This document shows, in pieces, positions 30,324 to 33,343 of a stretch of 33,343 nt of DNA. Every line of letters begins with the position of its first letter. Position 1 is the stretch's first letter. Position numbers and translations under genes: made by a program. The notes beneath the pieces were generated by a model, which did not search any database, was not told the DNA's origin, and worked only from the letters and a program-made list of their open reading frames with translations. Where the stretch lies: contig JBLMWU010000192.1 in assembly GCA_050257395.1 (NCBI GenBank), positions 1-33,343 of the forward strand, in the 5' to 3' direction. Source of the DNA: JAIRTY01 sp050257395 (GTDB lineage: Bacteria > Actinomycetota > Actinomycetes > Streptosporangiales > Streptosporangiaceae).

Positions 30324-31159
30324 TAGTCCTGTGTGACCGGGTCCGCGGACGGCGGGGTGGCTGGCTCCTCCGGGCCGGCGGCGAGGGCCGCCGGCCGGGT
30401 GCGACCGCGGCCCAGCAGCGCGTCCCGCCGGTCGCGGGCACCCCAGCCTGCGATCCGCCAGAAGGCCTCCATCATCACCGAGCGGCTCATCTTGCTGGCG
30501 CCGTGGACCCGCTCCACGAACGTGATCGGCACTTCCAGCACCGTCAGGCCCGCGTGGAGGGTGCGCCGGGTCAGATCGACCTGGAAGCAGTAGCCCTGTG
30601 ACTGGACCTGGTCAAGCCCGAGCTGGCGCAGGGTGCCGGCCCGGTAGGCGCGGAAACCGGCGGTGGCGTCCCTGATCTGGATGCCCAGGGCGAGGCGGGC
30701 GTAGAGGTTGGCGCCCCGGGAGAGGAACTCACGCGACTTCGGCCAGTTCTGCACGGTGCCGCCGCGCACCCAGCGTGAGCCGATCACCAGGTCGGCGCCG
30801 GCGAGGGCGTCCAGCAGCCTGGGCAGCTCCTCCGGCTGGTGGGAGCCGTCCGCGTCCATCTCGACCATCGCCCCGTACCCGCGTTCCAGCCCCCAGCCGA
30901 AGCCGGCGATGTAGGCGGCGCCCAGGCCGCCCTTGCCGGGCCGGTGCAGGACGAGGATCTGCGGGTCGGCGGCGGCCAGCTCGTCGGCGATCTTCCCGGT
31001 GCCGTCGGGGCTGTTGTCGTCCACGATGAGCAGGTCGGCGCCGGGGACGGCGGCCCGGACGCGGGCGGCCATGGCCTCGAGGTTGTCCCGCTCGTTGTAC
31101 GTGGGCATGATCACGGCAACCCGGCCGATACCGCCGTCCCGCCCACCCGCACCGTTCAC
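30323..31159 (-). CDS. ppm1: Polyprenol monophosphomannose synthase (GT2 family)
   Basis: Predicted 278 aa from the GTG at 31159; an in-frame ATG at 31279 would add 40 Arg/Gly-rich residues and is rejected. It transfers mannose from GDP-mannose to polyprenyl phosphate, feeding lipoglycan and protein O-mannosylation. GT2 features: 'VIMPTYNERDNLEAM', 'LLIVDDNSPDGTG' (44-56), the DXD-type D102-A-D104 in 'EMDADGSHQPEEL', and 'GSRWVRGG'. 'SQGYCFQVDLTRRTL' and 'VPITFVERVHGASKMS' are typical of the bacterial Dpm/Ppm group. There are no C-terminal membrane helices, so it works with a separate membrane partner. The Lnt-like domain fused or adjacent in mycobacteria is not present here. Confidence 0.94.
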   Translation of the reverse strand: MNGAGGRDGGIGRVAVIMPTYNERDNLEAMAARVRAAVPGADLLIVDDNSPDGTGKIADELAAADPQILVLHRPGKGGLGAAYIAGFGWGLERGYGAMVEMDADGSHQPEELPRLLDALAGADLVIGSRWVRGGTVQNWPKSREFLSRGANLYARLALGIQIRDATAGFRAYRAGTLRQLGLDQVQSQGYCFQVDLTRRTLHAGLTVLEVPITFVERVHGASKMSRSVMMEAFWRIAGWGARDRRDALLGRGRTRPAALAAGPEEPATPPSADPVTQD

Positions 31160-31323
31160 CTGTGCCCGCCCTCGCCTCTCTGCCGCCCGGCCGCCGCCGC
31201 GGCGGGTTGTCCCGCGCCGGGCCGCGCATCCCGGGCGCACCGCGCCCAGGCCGCATTCCCGGCACCCCCTGACGTCCATGCAGGCTACCCCGGCTGGCGC
31301 CAGCGGATGGTCATTGGCAGGTC

Positions 31324-31379
31324 ACGGAGCGGGAATCTGCCGGGCCGGATCGCAATCCCGCTGGCAGTTCCCGCTCCGT
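31324..31379. repeat. Long hairpin, 17-bp stem with one bulge
   Basis: ACGGAGCGGGAATCTGCC (31324-31341) pairs with GGCAGTTCCCGCTCCGT (31363-31379), all bases except one bulged T. The 21-nt loop is GC-rich. It is far from any gene end (about 165 bp upstream of the ppm1 start), so a terminator role is not obvious. Confidence 0.75.
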
Positions 31380-31551
31380 CCAGGCAGGAGAAGGGCCCGG
31401 GCATCCCTTCGGGCCGGAGCCTGCCGGGGATAGGCGGATCAGCCTCCGTTGTCTACTGGCCGCCCGGGCCCCTTCCGGAATCCAACCCCCGCCCAGCCCG
31501 GGTTCCGGGGCAGGTCCCCCCGTTGCAGCCGGTGCCAGGACGGTTAGCGGT

Positions 31552-31580
31552 CCCGTTCCGGCACTGCCCGGAAGGACGGG
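31552..31580. repeat. Hairpin in ppm1-acs intergenic region
   Basis: CCCGTTCCGG (31552-31561) pairs with CCGGA (31568-31572) and ACGGG (31576-31580), with a 3-nt bulge and a CACTGC loop. Confidence 0.5.
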
Positions 31581-31718
31581 CCGGCCACGCTGGCAGCCGT
31601 CCCGACGCTGGACTGCGCAGCAACATACCGTTGATCGCGGCGATGTCAATCGGGCCCGCAGGGCCGCGGGCGCCCCCGCCCGGGACCGGCCAGCCTGGCC
31701 CGGAAAGTCACGCGGGGG

Positions 31719-31724
31719 TAGCAT
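31719..31724 (+). promoter_or_regulatory. Candidate acs -10 element
   Basis: TAGCAT in a locally AT-richer patch, giving an acs leader of about 310 nt. No good -35; GGAAAGTC about 15 nt upstream is the only candidate. Confidence 0.35.
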
Positions 31725-31752
31725 TGAAACCACTCCAGCGTGTGAGGACGGC

Positions 31753-31842
31753 ATGACAGTGACGTCAGGAACCGGTCCGCCGGCAGTCCGTGACCAGCGC
31801 GGATCCAGACCGCCGCCGCTCTCGCGCCCGGCTGCGCGGTGA
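31753..31842 (+). CDS. Possible 29-aa leader ORF upstream of acs
   Basis: GAGGA, 4 nt, then an ATG opening a 29-codon frame that starts MTVTSGTGPP and ends with TGA at 31840. It sits between the candidate promoter and acs, 200 bp upstream of the acs start. The composition (Arg/Pro-rich tail) is not obviously functional. It may be a regulatory upstream ORF or chance. Confidence 0.25.
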   Translation: MTVTSGTGPPAVRDQRGSRPPPLSRPAAR

Positions 31843-32041
31843 CCGCGCTGGGGATCCCGGCGGGGCCACGTGCCCGCCCCGGTTCCCTGGCCCCGCGCCC
31901 GGCGCAGGGCCTTGCAGTTCGCCGGCCCGCGTGCCAGCGCCGCCTCCACGGCGCGGCGCCGCCGCCCCGCCGCATGATCTGCCGCCGGGGGCCGGTTCCC
32001 GTCCGTGCTCCGACCAGACATCTTCCAGCAGGAGGACCGCC

Positions 32042-33343
32042 ATGAGTGAACCGCAGGTTTCTGAGTCGCAGATTGCTGTGCACTGGCGTGAGGAAAGTTA
32101 CATCGAGCCGCCGGAGTCGTTCATCAAGCAGGCCAACGCTCCCGACCCGGCGATCTACGACCGGTTCGCTGAGGATAAGTTCCCGGAGTGTTTCACCGAG
32201 TATGCGGATCTGCTGGAGTGGGACCGGCGGTGGGACACGGTGCTGGACACCTCTGATCCGCCGTTCTGGAAGTGGTTCACCGGGGGGAAGCTGAACGCGA
32301 GTTTCAACTGTGTGGACCGGCACGTGGCGGGGGCGGGGAACAAGGCGGCGCTGATCTGGGTGCCCGAGCCCGAAGACGACGGGCCGGTGGCGATCACCTA
32401 CCGGGAGCTGTATCACCGGGTGAATGAGTTCGCTGCGCTGCTGCGTGATTTCGGCGGGCTCAAGGCCGGGGACCGGGTGACGCTGCACATGCCGATGGTG
32501 CCGGAGCTGCCGGTGACGATGCTGGCGTGCGCGCGGCTGGGGGTGGTGCATTCGCAGGTGTTCGGCGGGTTCAGTGGGCATGCGTGCGGCACCAGGATCG
32601 CCGACTCCGGGAGCCGGGTGCTGATCACGATGGACGGGTATTACCGCAGCGGTGACCTGGTCGATCACAAGGTCAAGGCCGATGAGGCGCTGGAGGAGGC
32701 CCGCCGGCAGGGGCAGGAGGTCGACAAGGTCCTGGTCTGGCGCCGCCACCAGGGCGCCTACGCCTCGGCCACCCCGATGAGCGAGGGCCGGGACTTCTTC
32801 GTCGATGAGGTGATCGGCGGCTACGCCGGGCAGATCGTGGAGCCGGTGTCGATGCCGGCCGAGGCGCCGCTGTTCCTGATGTACACCTCCGGCACCACCG
32901 GCCGGCCCAAGGGCGCCCAGCACTCCACCGGCGGCTACCTCGCCTACGTGACCGGCACCAGCAAGTATTACCAGGACATCCACCCCGATGACACGTACTG
33001 GTGCATGGCCGACATCGGCTGGATCACCGGCCACTCCTACATCGTCTACGGCCCGCTGTCCCTCGGCACCACCTCGGTGATCTATGAGGGGACGCCGAAC
33101 TACCCCGACGCGGGCCGGCCGTGGCGGATCGCGCAGCGGCTGGGGGTCAACATCTTCCACACCTCCCCGACCGCGATCCGGATGCTGCGCAAGGTCGGCC
33201 CGGACGAGCCGGCCAAGTACGGCTACCACTTCAAGCACATGACCACCGTCGGCGAGCCCATCGAGCCCGAGGTGTTCCGCTGGTACCACAAGGTCGTCGG
33301 CAAGCAGGAAGCGGTGATCGTGGACACCTGGTGGCAGACCGAG
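32042..33343 (+). CDS. acs: Acetyl-CoA synthetase (AMP-forming), 3'-truncated by window end
   Basis: 434 codons are present of an expected 640-660, open to the last base. AGGAGG lies 6 nt before the ATG. It activates acetate to acetyl-AMP and acetyl-CoA. The N-terminal Acs domain has 'FWKWFTGGKLNASFNCVDRHV' (split motif: GGKLNASFNCVDRH), then 'VTLHMPMVPELPVTMLACARLG', 'VHSQVFGGFSG', the phosphate-binding A3 motif YTSGTTGRPKG (281-291), 'WCMADIGWITGHSY', 'YEGTPNYPD' and 'VDTWWQTE' at the edge. The acetylatable lysine and C-terminal domain lie outside. The first about 220 codons use many T-ending codons, unlike the rest of this gene and its neighbours. Confidence 0.96.
   Translation, partial: MSEPQVSESQIAVHWREESYIEPPESFIKQANAPDPAIYDRFAEDKFPECFTEYADLLEWDRRWDTVLDTSDPPFWKWFTGGKLNASFNCVDRHVAGAGNKAALIWVPEPEDDGPVAITYRELYHRVNEFAALLRDFGGLKAGDRVTLHMPMVPELPVTMLACARLGVVHSQVFGGFSGHACGTRIADSGSRVLITMDGYYRSGDLVDHKVKADEALEEARRQGQEVDKVLVWRRHQGAYASATPMSEGRDFFVDEVIGGYAGQIVEPVSMPAEAPLFLMYTSGTTGRPKGAQHSTGGYLAYVTGTSKYYQDIHPDDTYWCMADIGWITGHSYIVYGPLSLGTTSVIYEGTPNYPDAGRPWRIAQRLGVNIFHTSPTAIRMLRKVGPDEPAKYGYHFKHMTTVGEPIEPEVFRWYHKVVGKQEAVIVDTWWQTE

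Larger units (their letters stand above)
31160..32041. other. 882-bp intergenic region between ppm1 and acs
   Basis: No convincing protein gene spans this stretch; open frames on either strand are Arg/Pro/Gly-rich shadows. It contains two strong hairpins (31324-31379, 31552-31580), a TAGCAT -10-like box (31719-31724), a possible 29-codon leader ORF (31753-31842) and the acs ribosome-binding site. On the minus strand TAGCCT (31287-31292) is a weak candidate promoter for ppm1. A structured non-coding RNA is possible in 31320-31600. Confidence 0.6.

Noticed and set aside
31311..32021. 236-codon minus-strand open frame in the ppm1-acs gap
   Set aside because: Arg/Gly/Pro-rich with no recognisable motif, and it covers the hairpins and the candidate acs promoter.
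31646..33289. 547-codon open frame antisense to acs
   Set aside because: The plus-strand frame encodes an unmistakable acetyl-CoA synthetase; the antisense frame has no family signature and is a by-product of high GC.
1..33343. CRISPR arrays, tRNA or rRNA genes, insertion sequences, prophage genes
   Set aside because: No regularly spaced repeats, cloverleaf sequences, transposase or phage proteins were found on either strand.

Overview
The window is very GC-rich chromosomal DNA (roughly three quarters G+C) from an actinomycete. Lineage markers are RbpA (29917-30288), a polyprenol-phosphate mannose synthase (30323-31159), a mycothiol-type DinB-like protein, an F420/FMN PPOX-class protein and many promoters in which a TANNNT -10 box lies 6-8 nt before the start codon (leaderless transcripts). 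The genus cannot be named from the sequence alone. There is no tRNA, rRNA, CRISPR array, insertion sequence or phage gene.

Left edge, 1-3211: a perfect 90-bp inverted repeat (1-90 and 298-387) and a short tandem repeat lie upstream of a membrane-anchored DUF5666-like protein and an overlapping OmpR-type response regulator/histidine kinase pair. The next block, 3208-9278, holds an amidohydrolase of the cytosine-deaminase/TRZ-ATZ type, an S9 prolyl-oligopeptidase coupled to a methionine aminopeptidase, and a divergent pair: a DinB/maleylpyruvate-isomerase-like protein fused to DUF3224, and an AraC-type regulator.

The centre, 9316-17805, is the most interesting part. Six coupled minus-strand genes run from 15094 to 9316: a C-C bond hydrolase of the 2,6-dihydroxypseudooxynicotine hydrolase type, a histidine-rich LVIVD beta-propeller, two ABC permeases, an ABC ATPase and an NMT1/SsuA-like binding lipoprotein. 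They diverge from a two-subunit molybdenum hydroxylase ([2Fe-2S] subunit plus molybdopterin subunit). One 31-bp dyad covers the -35 and -10 of the six-gene operon. I read this as an uncharacterised uptake-and-degradation system for a small, probably N-heterocyclic, compound. The final step would resemble the ketone-dehydrogenase/C-C-hydrolase pair of nicotine catabolism, and the propeller would be a possible new metalloenzyme.

The right half, 17789-29711, is a patchwork of small units: an XRE/MmyB-like regulator, a non-canonical PRPP synthetase, a class V aminotransferase behind a LysR regulator, a SnoaL-like protein, a beta-lactamase-family esterase, a PPOX protein, a Leu/Phe/Val-type dehydrogenase divergent from an Lrp/AsnC regulator, a zinc-LID adenylate kinase with a MaoC hydratase, small membrane proteins (one DUF3817), a glycerophosphodiester phosphodiesterase and a VOC protein.

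The right edge carries housekeeping genes: rbpA behind a textbook SigR-type promoter (GGGAAT-N18-GTTG), the mannose synthase, an 882-bp structured intergenic region with a possible 29-codon leader ORF, and the first 434 codons of an AMP-forming acetyl-CoA synthetase that runs off the end.
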